DNA of 64,000 nucleotides, from positions 8,616,819-8,680,818 of the forward strand of contig NW_024881316.1 in NCBI RefSeq assembly GCF_018691265.1, given 5' to 3'. Source of the DNA: Tyto alba. Lineage: Eukaryota; Chordata; Aves; Strigiformes; Tytonidae. The notes beneath the pieces are model-generated. The model did no database searches and was not told the DNA's origin. It was given only the letters and a program-made list of their open reading frames with translations. The position numbers and the translations under genes are program-made. Below are positions 27,136 through 41,588 of the stretch, piece after piece (within the stretch, counting starts at the first letter, position 1; every line of letters starts with the position of its first letter).

Positions 27136-28607
27136 AAGTTTAACCTTTCTAACTAAACATTGCGTGGTTTTCTGTTACTGCAAAGAGCTCCATTTTCATC
27201 TCCTTTATCCTGGATATTGATTAAAGTTCAGCATCCAGGATGAAAGGAGTCAGTGCAGTCACTACTTATTCACACCATTAAAATCTGAAAGCGAATCAGA
27301 CCCAGAAGTTGCTGTTCTGGTTTTTTTGTTTTGTTTTGTGGGTTTTTTTTCTTATAAAAATGTTAGTTCACACTTCAATTATACTTAGGAATATTTTCAT
27401 GATTAAATTGATTCCCTACAACTATGAAGTTGTAGTTATGTAAGTAGCTACAGTATTTAGCTAGCAGCTTGTTAAAATGCCTCTAAGCTCATCAAGAATT
27501 AGACTCATGCTATTGTATATAGAAACCTGGATCCTACAAGATTTGCATGAGAGGTCAGTCAGAGCAGACTCCAGACTGATTAACTTAAGGTGTTTTAAGG
27601 ATCGAGGAATACAACTCCTTGAATTCACAAGGAAAATTTAGGAGCTATGAAGAAATTCTAGATAGTGTGTGAGGATGATGGGGTCTACGTCACCTTAAAA
27701 GTATGCAAATGTTATGTGTCAGGTTTATATGGTGTACCAGGTCATCTGTTTCTTCTAAAATCAGTGCCTGAAGTCACTCTATAGTCAGTGGAGAAAGTTT
27801 TTCAAAGGCCTTAAAATGAAGATATTTTTGAATTTATGGGTCTCGGTTTAAATGGGCAGGACCTCTTTCTGGATCTTTTCAATGCACTTAACTCTGTCAC
27901 AGGGAGCAAATCTATTTGGGAGAACTTAAGCACTTAATTTAGGAGAGCTGTAGTTGCCTAAAGGTGCACCCAGGTGCCTGAGTTAGATTGTCTGGATCCC
28001 ATTCAGAACTCTTTCTCAAATAAAAGAATAAAACCCTATCTCTGTGAAATTGGAAAAGAAATTTTAATCTTTTTGTTAAAAAAAATTATTGTAACCAATT
28101 AATGATGTAGCTACATTGCATGATCAGTTGTGGTAATTACATTTTTAATTACTTTACCCTTAGGACCTGATTCAGATCTTATTTCTATTGGTATAAAGCA
28201 AGGATAACTTAGATAAAATCAATGCAGCTAAACTAAAATATAATTGATGAGAGGTCAGAATTGAGCCTAAATGGTATGCTAAAAGTGGAACTAATCAGAA
28301 AACTAAATGGGTTTATAATTTGTGCAATTGACATTTTCGTAATCTAAATCTCCAAGAAGTTAACCTTTGGATACAGAACTTGGGTTTCCCTTAGAGCCTC
28401 ATAGCATTCAGAGAAGTGGAGCCACTAGAAAGTCTGTAAAAAGATGATGATTATGTACAGCTTTTAAAACCACATTGTAAATTCTTTCATTAAATGATTG
28501 ATGTCTTTCCAGTTTAATAAGTTTCTGCATCAGACAAGTCTTTGTGCAAAGTTTTACGGTAAGCAGAAGCTGGAGAAGTGTTGAACCATAGCATGTTCTC
28601 AAATAAC

Positions 28608-28624
28608 AAAAAAAAAAAAAAAAA
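28608..28624. repeat. A17 tract
   Basis: Uninterrupted run of about 17 A in the intron. Confidence 0.8.
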
Positions 28625-28680
28625 CACAAATCAAAGGTTATTTTAAGCAGTAAGGAGATTTAGGAACCAATATCTACTCA

Positions 28681-28710
28681 AAGTCAAGAATATTTAAGTC
28701 AAGAATATTT
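28681..28710. repeat. Perfect 15-bp tandem duplication
   Basis: AAGTCAAGAATATTT is present twice back to back without mismatch. Confidence 0.9.
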
Positions 28711-30420
28711 TAGTCTTTTGGAAATTATGTTTAGAGTTTACTGTTTAATAGATGATAGGGATACATTTTTCTTTTTTTTTTTAAATCATGTCAATTTTTA
28801 GTTGCATAAGTCCTAAAAATGTGTTATTCCTGTTACAAGTTCTAATATTATTGATTGCAAAAAAGAGAATATATAAACAATCTGAAGATATTTTTGTACA
28901 AGTTTTGTGTATTTTATTAATAAGTAAATATGTGCATTATCTCTAAAGTAATAACTGCTGTTTAATAAGCAGGTATTAATTTATGTTGCATATTCAAATC
29001 AATCAACTAGCCTCACTTTACAAAATAAGAGGTTTTACTTCTGCTTTTGCATGACAGTATTTTCTGAACAGCTCATGCATACTGGCAAAATTATTTAATT
29101 TGGGACATTCGACATTGTATCAAGTGGATTTTTTGTCAGTTGTTTGAATGTACAGGAATTTTTATACTTCAAGGGAGAATTTGACTATTGTATGTCAGTG
29201 GCGGTTATCCACAGTGGTGACCTCAGTCTGGCCAGCAAAACTGCTTCTTCCACAAGCCCTGACCGAGGGAGTCATGGGCTGACTGCTGTGCCTGACCTTC
29301 CTCTCAGGGACATGACTTTCACTCCTGTGCATAGTCACTAACTTCAGGCTTGTTACTTCTGATATTTATCACTGTAGCAGAGATTCCCAGATGGATATTT
29401 ATCTATGTCCTTAAATTCTAGAGATTTAATGTTCTCTGGGGGAAGAAGTACAGACTCATAACGTGCAAAATAATGCAAGCCATTTTTGCAAGGAATTCTT
29501 CCTGTTTCCCTTCAAATACCACCCATGCTGCTTTCAGAAATATGCCTGTCGTTAGCAGTGCCATTATAATGCATTTCACAGGAATTTGGAAGGCTGGAAC
29601 AGGAGTTGTATACATTTTAGGAATGTTAGTAGAGTAATATATTTTTCCCCACTGAACAATTATGTCTTTGAAAGCATCAGTTTGATCAGACCTCTGGCAC
29701 AGTGATAATTATTGTTGTGTGCTGACATCTTTATAGAATATTTATATGGTTTTCTGTTAATATTTGATCAACTGTTTTTATTTTTTTGGCATGGCGCTTT
29801 GTTTCCAGATTTTCGTTGGCTGTGTCTGAAACAAAATGCTTTGTTATGGGACTGGAATGCACTCAATTGTCTCTTGGACATCCTACACTAAATAAACATA
29901 ATTGTACTAGTCCATAGGCCTCCAAAGCTACCGTTCTAGTCACCTCATACCCTCCAGCAAAAGCAACTTTTACTTTTAGAGAAGCCAAACTAGGGTGGCA
30001 ATATTAGCTATACAGTAGCATTGAGAATCTATTAGAGGGTTTTGTTGTTGTGTTTTTGTTTTGTTTTTTGTTTTCCCATGAGTAGCATCCTTGAAGCTGA
30101 CATCTTTTTGTGACTGAGTAGATGACAGCATGAAATTCAATTACAGCAGTCTCAGTCATTACACCTGTCTGCTTCCAGAGGAAAGTATTTGTAAATTGTG
30201 CTTTATCCTTTCATTCCCTAAAACCTGTGTCTGTAATTGACACTTGCTAGCAGAGATGACTGGAGACAGAAGGAGAACATAATGTGTCTGAGTAGCCCAC
30301 CAGGGAAAAGAGTATCCTCATCTTTTGGGAGTTTTGTGGTGTTTTGTTTTCTTTAATGAAGAATAATACCTGTGTGCCAAAGATTTACTGCAAGGCTAGT
30401 GGCAGATGTTTCTGCTAATA

Positions 30421-30443
30421 AAAAAAAAAAAAAAAAAAAAAAA
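30421..30443. repeat. A23 tract
   Basis: Uninterrupted run of about 23 A on the plus strand; no retroposon body was recognised upstream of it. Confidence 0.85.
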
Positions 30444-33193
30444 GAGTTATGAAAGATGAATCGCAAAAGAAGGTAGGACAAAAGAAAAATCTAATTAGCA
30501 TAGAAATATTTCTTCTGCAAAGGAAAACAAATGCTTCAGGAGAACAAAAGCCACTCTCTGTTATTTGTAAGGCTGGTCTGTTACTCTAACACATTTGTAA
30601 GAACCAGGTTTGTGCCTGACATGTCAAAACTTATTCACAAAGCAAGAGTTGTGGATACCTTGGGAGTCGATGTTGTCACTTGTTACGCAACTCAGCATCC
30701 GTTCAGCGCTGATTGATGCCCAAGTCTCCAGTTTTGGAAGAAGTGGGACACAGACATGACAATAATATTTGTACCAAATGTCAGGCAGGAGAAACAGGGG
30801 AGTTCATAGAATGGGTCTAGATATAAGCTCTGACTAGAAAAAAAAACCAAAACATGACAGAAATACTGTCAGCTCCGATCTTTCTAAACTGTTTAATTTA
30901 TTTCTGTTAAGCTGTTTTTCTTTCTTTTTATTGGTTTCCATGCCCAGAATTTTGCCAGAGTAGACAGCATATAAAACTGATCCAGCTGGTGAGTTTCAAG
31001 CTAGATGAAGGAATTGCCAAACTATTAACTATTGTAAATGCCTCAGATATATAAAAGATATGGACAATTAGTAAATCACTACATATTTGGTAAGAATGTT
31101 ATTTGAGCATAAGCTTTCTTAGAACTTTGCTAATAATACTAGGTCAGATCAGAATGTATTTATTGTTTTTCCTTATTTTTTGACTTACATTTATTAATTG
31201 AGTTACAAAAGTATTCAGGTAACTACTACTTCTGTTCCTCTCTGTAGGTCAGCAGGTAATCTGAGAGCTTCTCAACCGCAAAAGCAATGGCAAAAAATGT
31301 AATGGAGTAATGCAGTCAAGTATTACTTGACTACATTGCCTGTTACCATGTACTCAGGACATCCTCAAGTGGCCAAGACAGCTGTGTGTGCCTCTTCTCA
31401 TGACTTACAGAGCACTGTAAGCACACTGTGTTATATTTATGAGCTGGAAAGTAAAGTGTGTCAGAGAGGAAGTTAAAATGCCTTCTCTGTAGGATATTGT
31501 TAGTGTAAAATATCTTATTTATTTGGGTCTCTCTTTGAATGCTGCAGCTTGTAAACACAGTGGGGAATTTCTCTGTCATTGATCCAAAGCAATGGGTACT
31601 AATGACATAATACAGTGGTACTCAATAACCTTTTATCATGGACTACTTTGTCATGTGGAGTTTTAACTGAGGAGAGAGAAATATACTGGAACAAAAAAAG
31701 AAAATCTTACGAATTTTCATCTATCCATTTAATAATATTCAGTTTAAGAGGTATCATATTCTTTTCTATTATCTTTTTGCATGAACTATCATATAAAATA
31801 ACATGAAAATTACTGTAAGTATTAGTGTAAACATGAAGAGAAATGTAGGCATTTTTTCCCAAACATTCAAAGGACAAGCCATGGCAGGTCTCTATCATGG
31901 CTTGAGTAGCACTGCCATATTACAGTGTTGTGAAATTTTAATTAATTTTAAAATTATAATAAATATAATAAACAATTTATGTAGATATAAAATATTTTTT
32001 ATATATGTATATAGCTATTTTTCCCTTTTTTTTTTTTTACCCCCACACAAAGCTTTTGTATCTTTGTAAGAAACTGAATGAACAAATAAGGGAAGTATCA
32101 ACACAGTAAAGTTTTAAAATTTGCCCAGTACCTGCAAACCCTTGTCAAGGTTTTGTTTCAAGTGACAGCTGTGTACATCAGACAGCTCTTTAGAAGTGAG
32201 TGAGGACGTGCATCCTGGGGCACACGGCTTCAGACCAGCATAAAAACCAGTGTGGTGCCACATGCTCACCCCAGGCCACTGACATCAGTAGCTGCAGTTC
32301 CTCAAGGTGTATAATCTGTTTGCCTACTACTCTTATTTAGTAATTTTGGCAATTCTGAAGCCCAAAGTTCCCTTCAGAGCAAACCAGAGCATAATGGGAG
32401 GCTAGGTTATGACTTCATTTACACACTTTCTCTTGGGAACAAATTAGTACTCAAGCCAGTGCTGAAGGGTGCCATTTGGGTAATCTTGGTGCAGGACTGG
32501 TAATAGAGTATAGGGAGTTTTGTATTCTCTTCCTGAACAACCACTTAAGAGCTAACAACAGTATAATTTCTGCTACTATTTTCATATATGTATACATGGC
32601 TTCATTTTGCATTTGTTGTTGGTAAGATACCAGATTCCAGTCTGACATAAAATAGATGTAGAGTCAAAGCAACTCTTATCTAAAGATTTCTGCCAAGAAA
32701 GGAGACAACGAAGACATTTTAAAAAGAAATAATAGAGTAGGTTATAACCACTGGGATGCTGATATCTCTTTTTTTTCCATGGTTTGCATCTGTTAGCAAT
32801 GTCCCCTTCAGGCTGAATATTCAAGACATCCCCCAACCGTTGTAGAACACTGTTGCAGAAAAATGGTGTTAATGTTCATGTAATGTACAATTTACAGTGG
32901 GCCCTAAGATACAGTTTTACATGGATGCAAAAATTGATATCTCTGCTGCTGTATGAAAAGCTGGTGGTTTTGAGTTCTTGCTGCATATCTTCACAATATG
33001 AAAAGGAAAGAGGCCAAAAGCCAATAGTCTTTGTCCTTTGAGAAGTGCTGTAAGTGTCCTGTGTTATGAAAGTGAGAGTGTTATTGTTGATTTCATCAAG
33101 TGCAACACAAAGCTCAGATTGACATAAGCACATCATTGCTATTATAAGTCAAAGAAATATAAAAATATGGTTGAGGAAGGCTGATAGCTCGCT

Positions 33194-33246
33194 CATTCAT
33201 TCATTCATTCATTCATTCATTCATTCATTCATTCATTCATTCATTC
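33194..33246. repeat. (CATT)13 tetranucleotide microsatellite
   Basis: Thirteen near-perfect CATT units. A run this pure is likely to vary in length between individuals. Confidence 0.95.
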
Positions 33247-36200
33247 TTCTGTTTATAACAAATGATGAACCTGGAGTTGCAAACGTAGATTTGGTAGCAT
33301 TTATTAATATACGGTTTGGTCCTGCACTGGGAGCACTGACTCATGTTCATTTGTGAGACTTTCTGCATGAAGTGGGACTGCAGATTCGAAACCCTTATTT
33401 CTGAGGATTTTTAATAGATTGTTTTATACATGTGAAGTACTAAACACCTGAGATGCTGCTTCTAGAGACACTTTTTAAAAAGTATCAAACTATAAGTCTC
33501 CATAACTGATGCTGTTGATGCAATTGAGACACATTCAAGATGGAGGACTTAAGAAATCTCAGAGAAATGGCTAGGTATATTTCTTCTACTGAGTTATTTT
33601 TTTTCAATAAAAAGGCGTTACAGCTGATTTTGTACTATCTATTGGAGGGTTATGCCTAGTTCTTATATGTGAAAGTCCAGCTTCACATGTTTTAATTTTT
33701 ATTGTTTTGTTTTATTATTTTGTACTTTTTTTTTGCAGGTTTCTTTTCTGATACAAAGTGCAAAAGATTTAAGTTTGCATCTCTCTGTCTTTTGGAAAGT
33801 ACACTGTGAATTAAGGGAAACGTTAGTCATGAGAACCAGAGAATAGCTAAGGATGGAGATTAAAGGCATGAACAATATTATATGATAACATTTCAGAGGA
33901 CTCTGGACTGAAAGCAGTGCGTTCCAAAACAATCACCACAGTTTTCTTTACTTAAATATTTGCACATATTAATAATATACCATATGCTTGGCTTGTATGA
34001 ATGTAACACATCAGTCTACCAGATGCAATATTTTCCCTGGAATATCTCCTTGGAATATCCTGCTCTCTTTGACACCTCAGTTTTAACTTTTTCTATAACT
34101 TGATCTGAAAATGATGACCACCTTGAAATCTATATAACTTGAAGGCTTTATCAGTAAAGCCCAGCAGAGTTATATTTCTCTGTGCCTGTGATGTTGAAAC
34201 CCGGTGAAAATCAATTTTTCCTTTTGCTGAATGGTATATTTGAAACATTTAAAAAAGGTGAATGAGTGTGCTGAGGGCCTGTCATTCTCGAAATACTTTC
34301 TTATGAAGCATGTGTAGGTACATCTGCCTGTTAGCCCTGTGAGGCTGTGTGTGTTTGATGCATTGGATGTTGTGTCAGCAGGAAGGAGAAAAAGAAGAGA
34401 TGAGGTATATCAGAAAGTTGATAGCAAATGGTGTTTTGAACAGTCTGTATCCCCCAGTGTAATATATTATGGAAATAATGATTCTGACAAGTGATACTTC
34501 TTTGTAACCTGAAGTGATACAGTAGGGATTATGCATGCTCAAGTCATCCAGGACTGGGTACTTAGTTGTCTAGAAATGCTGTAAGAAGTGTCTTTATCAC
34601 AAACAACTTTGTTATAGATGCAGTGGCAAGAACCAGATTACTAAAAGAAAAAAAATACCAGAAATAGTTCTTCATTATTATTATTTTATTGGTTTAGCTA
34701 GCAATGGGAGCAAAAATGGCATTTTAAATTCTGTTTTTATAGTTATATATTTTTTTTTGTGATTTAATACCATATTTTATCTTGTATTTAGAGATGAACT
34801 GTATGCTTTAATTCATTTTCAAGCTTGCTGAAACATAGTTGTTTCAAAACTATAAATAGGTTGTTAATTAATTAACAAGGATAGGCAATGAGAAGTGGGC
34901 TGAAGGTTTAAAAGGAGGTGTCAGGAAGCCAGAACAAATAAAACATGAATGCAGAACAGTCTGTAAGAAAGGCACAGAGAGAATATGGAGGAAATTAATA
35001 TGCTAGAATAAAGGAGAACATGCTTCTGACCTGTACACTCTCATTAAGCACAGATCAAGAAATGCAACCCAAAAGGCAGGATAAAGATAGCATATACATC
35101 TAGCCTCTCACGTCAGTAGACTGGCTTACGTGTTGCTCAGGTTTACAGAGATTTCTTGCGGTAAGAACAGACCAGTGTACCTTGCCAGAGGAGGATACTC
35201 TGGCTTGAACCAATTTGATGATTCCCTTTTTCCCCCAACAAATATGGGGACAAAAAATAAGCTTAGGTTATTCACTGCATTTTAAGAATATCATATAGTA
35301 TGGGAATTATATACAGCATAATTGTCTTCAGAGCTTCCAATATATATGGTCTTCAAGGTTGGACTTTCTTTTCTTCCTCATGTGGTTCTTCTACCAATGA
35401 AAAGTAGCACAGCATTTTTAGTTATGGGGGGAAAAAATGCCAAAACACAACCAAAAAAACCCCAAACCAGCTTTTAATCTGACCATTCTTGAATGAAAAG
35501 AATAATAATTGACAGGAAAATATATTGAAGTGTACATTTATTTAAGAGTTTTGAATGTTGTCTTGCAGTGGTGATAGATCACTGAGATTTTGTTTTGAAT
35601 GGAAATTCCTTAAGAATAGAATATGCCTGTTTGTGGTGTACTTTGTACAGATGCTAAGTAGGAAACTTAGTATATTTCACTTCCTCAAATAAAATCTTCC
35701 CCCTTCTCTGTTCTTCCTTCTCTGCATTGCTGTTCCTTCCCCACATACGCAGAGTTAACTAATACCAGAGGAAGCAAGTTCATTTGCTTCACTGCTTAAA
35801 AAAAAATAATGCTATGACCAATGGTATGAAAAAATTTGATATGCTAAAATAAAAGACAGTGAATGTTGAGAACAAACTCCAGTAATCTAGGTAGTATAAG
35901 ATTGTTTCATGATAAGTATGAACATTAACAATTTTGGACATCTAAAAATGTAAAATTAACAATTTGAAAACATTTATCTGGATGATATAGAACATTATAC
36001 ATGAAACATAATGACCTCTCTGAAATTCAGCCAGGATGCTGTAGTACTCATTTAGACAAAGAAGACAACTAGTTAATCACAACAGAGAAAACTAGACAGA
36101 GTAAATTAGTTTGCTGCATTCCAGACTCTTAGCTACAAAAGATAATATATTTCACTAATTAGAGAGTGAAAATACTCTAAGCTTTTAGAAAGAGAATACA

Positions 36201-37363
36201 AGAAGAGTGAAAGAGAGCCATCCCGGCTTTGGAATGGTGTATCAACCCATGGTGTTTGCATGATACAATTTTATGATTTTACCAGTTAGGCAGCCTACAT
36301 TAAGAGGTCTTCAACTTTGATTATATTGATTATATACAACATAATAGTTCATAATGAAAATTATCATGCATGGCTTCAATCCTTAATTTTCATGGACTCT
36401 TGGAGCCTCTAATGAAATGTAAATAAATTTAATTTAAAAACCTACATGAATATACATGTTATAACAAAAAAGGCTAGAAACTTCACAATTAAAATAAGAA
36501 TTTAACAATCAAATTTCAAGTTTTTTAGAGGGTTATTGTCTTTATCGTGCTGTAAATATTTTTACTTTATCATTATTTTTTTATCCTTAGTGCTACATAG
36601 GTGTGCATACTACATGTTTTATTTCTGTGTTCTTTAAATTAGAGGAAGTTAAATGAACCTACTTGTTACATAGGATAAGAATACTGTTTTATCTGAAGAC
36701 TGTTCATCATTTTGCATAGTGAAAGATTTATGTAGAGTTCTGAAATTAGGTTGTTTTTTTTTTTTTTACCTAAAAAAAGTTAAAATTGCAAGAATTTTTG
36801 TTCAAACAAACATTCAATTATAGAATCGGTACCAGATTGTATACTTGAAAAAGTTATAAATAAATTTATCTCTAATTTTAATTTCTTTTCCTGTGTCTGA
36901 ATCTGCTCTCTGAATATGACCAAATTCCTGTACATATAAATGTCATTTGTCTTTTAACTGCAGGGGTCTGAGGATCAGGTCCTCTCTTTATTTATCTTTT
37001 GCATAAGTGTTGTTACACCCTTGAATTATTTCCATTGAATTGAAAGAGAAGAAGATCAAGTTTTGCATGGTTCCAGTGCCATAGCTGAGAGCTATGGTTT
37101 TAGAAGACTTCTGTGCTACAGTCACATAGGCAATATGTATGTTTGAGGAAAAGTGCAATATTTGGCCTCCTTTGCAACTGCACATCGGCAGAAAACTTTT
37201 TTGTTAAACATGAGATAAGCTGATAAAACAAGTTACTTTTTCAGTCTATCTCTTAAACATTTTTAAATCAGAGCCAGTGGCTCTATAATGCTTGTACATT
37301 GCTGTGGGACTTTTTCTGATTCCAAAAGGTGCTTGTTTGTGGGTGATGTTTGTTAGGAAACGG

Positions 37364-37405
37364 CATGTATGTGTGTATGCATGCAAGCATGCATGTATGT
37401 ATGTC
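37364..37405. repeat. TATG/CATG-rich microsatellite
   Basis: Alternating purine-pyrimidine sequence built from TATG, TGTG and GCATGCA blocks. It includes the palindromes GCATGC and CATG and could adopt Z-form DNA. Confidence 0.75.
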
Positions 37406-38085
37406 TCTGCACAGGGAGCTGGAAGAAGACAGTGTCCGCTTTATTTCACAAGATCTACTTTTTAAATTGTCTCACACTTTCAAAAGATGCCAAGACCAAA
37501 TAAGGAAACTTCAGCTCTAAAGAGAGAATGGCTTGGGAAGGTTTGAACTAATGAAAAAGAAGGGGTTTAGTCTCTTAACAAAGTTGTCTTCATCACCAAG
37601 TCATGTCGTAATCAGATAGTGTGACAGAATATTTATTAAGCAGAATTGAAATCAGTTATATGAAATCAGCCTAAAATGTGATTTGGTTTCTAAAACATTA
37701 TTTTTCTTTTTATGCGGATTTCAGAAATATATGCAATAAATATTTAGACTTAATTTACTGCACATCAATCTAAAAATCTGCTTTGCTCTCTTAATCAGAA
37801 TTGATTTGCTTAGTTGTTATTCCTATCCCATCAATCTTAGTTTTGTACTAACTTGAACAATACCACCTTTTGCTGTTTGCACTTTAATTCGATTTCCATT
37901 CTGAGTTTATGAACAGTAATAGGGTCCTGCTTGAATTTTCATTAGCTTTGAATTGTGAGCTATGAAAAGGTGCTTTCTTTTACCTTAATGAAAGTGGCTC
38001 GGCATGGGGTGGATCAGTAATGACATTTGATTTTAGGCATCCAACAAATTTGCTTTTTATTTATTGACACATCTTGTCCAAACAG

Positions 38086-38210
38086 CTCCCTCGCAAGTTA
38101 GTGGAGTAATGAAAGAGAGAGTGCTGCAGAGGAGCGTGGAGCTTTCCTGGCAGGAACCGGAACATCCCAATGGAGTCATTACTGAATATGAAATCAAGTA
38201 TTATGAGAAA
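38086..38210 (+). CDS. EPHA7: EPHA7 exon 6: first half of second FN3 domain
   Basis: This 125-bp exon starts after ACAG at 38082-38085 and ends before GTAAGT at 38211. It opens in the middle of a codon (two bases, completing an alanine) and closes on a full codon. It encodes APSQVSGVMKERVLQRSVEL followed by SWQEPEHPNG and VITEYEIKYYEK, the A to C strands of the second fibronectin type III domain, with the typical FN3 Trp in SW and the Y-x-I-x-Y pattern. The domain sits extracellularly just outside the membrane. The upstream neighbour exon (first FN3 domain) is not in the window, so the preceding intron is longer than 38 kb here. Reading through the donor gives 26 more codons before a TAA at 38289; I take that as chance. 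Confidence 0.97.
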
Positions 38211-41200
38211 GTAAGTGCTGAGATTATCTGTAATGTACAACAATGTGCTGTTTGCTTCATGTTGGCTTGCTGTGTTGTGGAACAATGTTAAAACCATCAG
38301 CCAGCAACTCTCCTATCTCTTCAAAGTCACAGTGATTTTACTCATTTTTAGTAACTAGGGAATCCCTGCAATTATTATTGCTATCATATGTCTCATATAT
38401 TGTATTTTGGTATCCTAAAAATGAAATATCCACTTGAAATCTGCCTTTTTTTTTTTCTTCCACTTTTTTTTTTACTGTTAAGTTGGACTTGGATATTTTA
38501 CCATATTTGTTATTTTTCTGTCTCTTTTACATTGTGTTTAAACCTTGCTTCATTTCCTTCTGTGTCACTGTAATTCCAGTCTTGAGATGATATATCAAAT
38601 ACAACTCTTGACTGCATTTGATATTTCCTTATGAGCTGGGCAGTTTCAACTTTGTGTCTCAAAACTTCGAAAGCAATTCCTGCAGTTTCAGCTGATAAAT
38701 ATTCCTCATTTGTCCTTTTAAAAAGTCCCAGCATTGTGAAATTTATTTTTCACTTGTTCTCTCAACACAATAATGAATTGAGGGCTGCTTTTCAATAGTA
38801 GATTAAGTGATCTCTGTTTCTGGTAGAGTGAAATTGCAATCTTATTGATGTCAGTTGGAGTTTTGCCATTCATTGCAGCGTGTCTAGGGCGTCATTCATG
38901 ATGGCTTTGAAGTACTCTAGAATAAAAAAATTCTGACAAGCATATAAGTAGGGCCACATGCAACTGTAAGCTGGATGAAAGCAGGGTGACGCAGGTTGTG
39001 CAGCTATATATTTGTCACGGGACCCAGACTAAGTGAGGCTCCTTCAGATTCCCTGGGAAATTTACTGCAGCATGTAACATATTCCTAATTTTTATAAAAC
39101 ATTCTGGGAGAAAAAACAATGAATTAAAATGCAAAGTGAACAAAGGAGCTCCTTTGTGATCACTTGTGAAGACAGTTTATCTCTGCAAACAAGGTAATAG
39201 TAACTCTATATCAAAAAGTGCATGTCAGTTTACTAGGTAACATAGAATTAGGTAAATTCAGACCAGATTGGATCTAGTATCAAGTGTCACATCTAATTTT
39301 CAGTGCTGAATTATACAAATGTACTTATCAAAAGATCCTTATGTGATTCGGGAAGGGAATAATATGTTTATTTGTTGATGCTAACTCTCAGTTTAAGTTG
39401 TTCACCTTAATCATTCTTATAACAAAATTTACCAGATATGTACATATAGGTAAGCAATTTTTTAAAAGAAATTTTACTAATTTTAGCAGGTAATTTCTGT
39501 TTCTCAAGCATTTGCATGTGTGCACACCCATAAATAAAGCCCATGCACTTTTAAAAAAAAAAGTTTACATATTTACCAAAACCAAAATTGTTCTCTGCAT
39601 AAAAATATAGAAAAAAAACTAAAAATCAAAAAACTTTTTTTTTTTTTTTTAATAGGCAGTAAATAATTTAAATAAGTAGTGGAAAATGACAGTAAATTTA
39701 CCAAGATACTAGGCCTTTCATATAATGATAGCTTTTAGATTGTGGCTTTTATTATTTCCCCTATATATTCATTACCAGTTTCCTATGTTTGTAATGACGA
39801 GAACTGGTGTTAAAGTTCTTTTGTAATGGAAGGAAACCTACCAGTTTTGCAGAGAATAAGAAGCTCATCCTACAATCAATCACAGATAAACTGGACTATA
39901 TACGTTTAACTCAGTGAGACAATTTTAACACAAATATTTAAATGCTTGTATTCCTTCCAAAATAATGTAGTTCAGCTTGAAAAGTTCTTCATAAGCTTCT
40001 TGATCAGAACAAGAGAGGCAGTTTAAGCTTTTTTCCATTAGTTTAAAAGGAAAAAAAAAAAGATCTGAACTTTCAGCTCCTTTTAGAATCAAATTAAATC
40101 AAACATTTTTGTGGTTCTGAAACATTCTGATAAGTGTTTTTTTCACCTCTCACTTCTGGCTAGGGCTGGAATGGAAACTGCCTGAAATCTCCCAAGTAAG
40201 CCTGTCCTGTGAGATTTCTAGTGCAGGTTATTTTTATTTCTTTGTTACTTATTTATTTTGAATGCAAGAACTGTTGGCAATTTAAATGATCTTCATTTAT
40301 GCATCAAAACCCAAACTCTGAAATTCCACTGTGGCTTACAGTCCCAAACCTGACTGTTTATGGTTTCCTTACACTTGTTTCTCATCTCTCAAGCATTCCT
40401 GTTCTTTCTCACATACCAACACACATTCTACCATGGTCCTCACTTACAGATGATTTAAACCCTCTTGGAGAAGATATGAAAAATTGTTGCTAGCTGAGCT
40501 GGTGGGCTTGCTCAAATGACAGACTGGGTGAGACCCAGGAGAAGCTATTACTGTATCTCAGAAAAGAAATCATGTATGTTGTATTTAACCCTGTATTTCA
40601 GCAAAAGCCTTTGCTGCTTTACTGACTGGAAAGGGAAAGGTTCCTCATCATTTTTAGCTGGAGAAGTACTACTGAAATGAGTTACAGATTTATTCCTTCC
40701 CTCTGTATCTGTCTCATTAGCACTGCCTCATACAGCTTGTGCTCCTCTGGTCATGGCGTGCATTCAGATGGATGGTTAATTCATCTCTTCTGCCCTTAAA
40801 ATCAGGGTTTCATCTGCCACCAAAAGTAAACAAGGGTGCACGTATCTATGCTGAAAGAGGATCTGGATCACTAAATGTGATGAATAAGTAGAGCTTTTTG
40901 AGTACTGTAATGATCTGTGATTCAGCTTTTGTAGTATTTGAAAGTGAGTTATTACCCATAGGGTTTGTAATCTTATAGCTTCAAAATTTGGGTGTTGTCA
41001 TACTGAGCTTCATTCCCTTGGTTCTTCTTGACGTCATTGAGTCAAAACCTGAGAAAAGACTAAAAGCCAGAGGGGGAAAAAAAAAAAAAAAAGAAAAACA
41101 AAACTATGTGAAAACTGAGTTAAGGACCTCAGAATTTGGTGCAAAATCCAGCCAGTTATACATTGGTGGTATTGTGTTTCTTAAAGGTGTTGTAAGGTAA

Positions 41201-41588
41201 CAAGGAAAGTTGTTTTCACCAGGAAAGGACAGATTTCCCTGTCCTTGAGTTGTTTAGACCCCACAGATCCCCCAGGCAAGCTGTGGTCAAGCTGTTTTCC
41301 CATCAAAATTTCACAAAAGGTAATCAGAGCCAAAGAAGCAATCATTTTATGTCTGGATGTTTTATGAGTAACAACACGAGCATCCCATTTGAATTTTATG
41401 TTACACTTAGAGCTCCTCATTGCATTGATAGTGTTTTGCAATACTCCACAGAGGATGCTTTATTTTTTATGGTGGGAAAAAAAGCATTCAACAAATTGAA
41501 ATAAACTACCCAGGCTGGCTGTCAGTTGCTGATGTGCAACCATGGTAAAATCTGACCTGTAAATGTCATTTAATCTTATTGTTTTCAG
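38211..41588 (+). other. EPHA7 intron 6
   Basis: A 3.4-kb intron with GTAAGT donor and TTTTCAG acceptor, AT-rich, with several short A or T runs (for example T runs near 38450-38475 and 39634-39651, A run near 41078-41093). No gene or mobile element was recognised. Confidence 0.85.

Larger units (their letters stand above)
24342..38085 (+). other. EPHA7 intron 5 (3' part): no gene recognised
   Basis: About 13.7 kb of AT-rich intron ending in the acceptor ACAG before exon 6. It contains the tetranucleotide, TATG-type and homopolymer repeats listed separately and no recognisable gene or transposon. Confidence 0.7.

Noticed and set aside
33194..33246. CRISPR-like or other spaced direct repeat array
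   Set aside because: The repeats are continuous CATT units with no spacers, in a vertebrate intron; it is a microsatellite.
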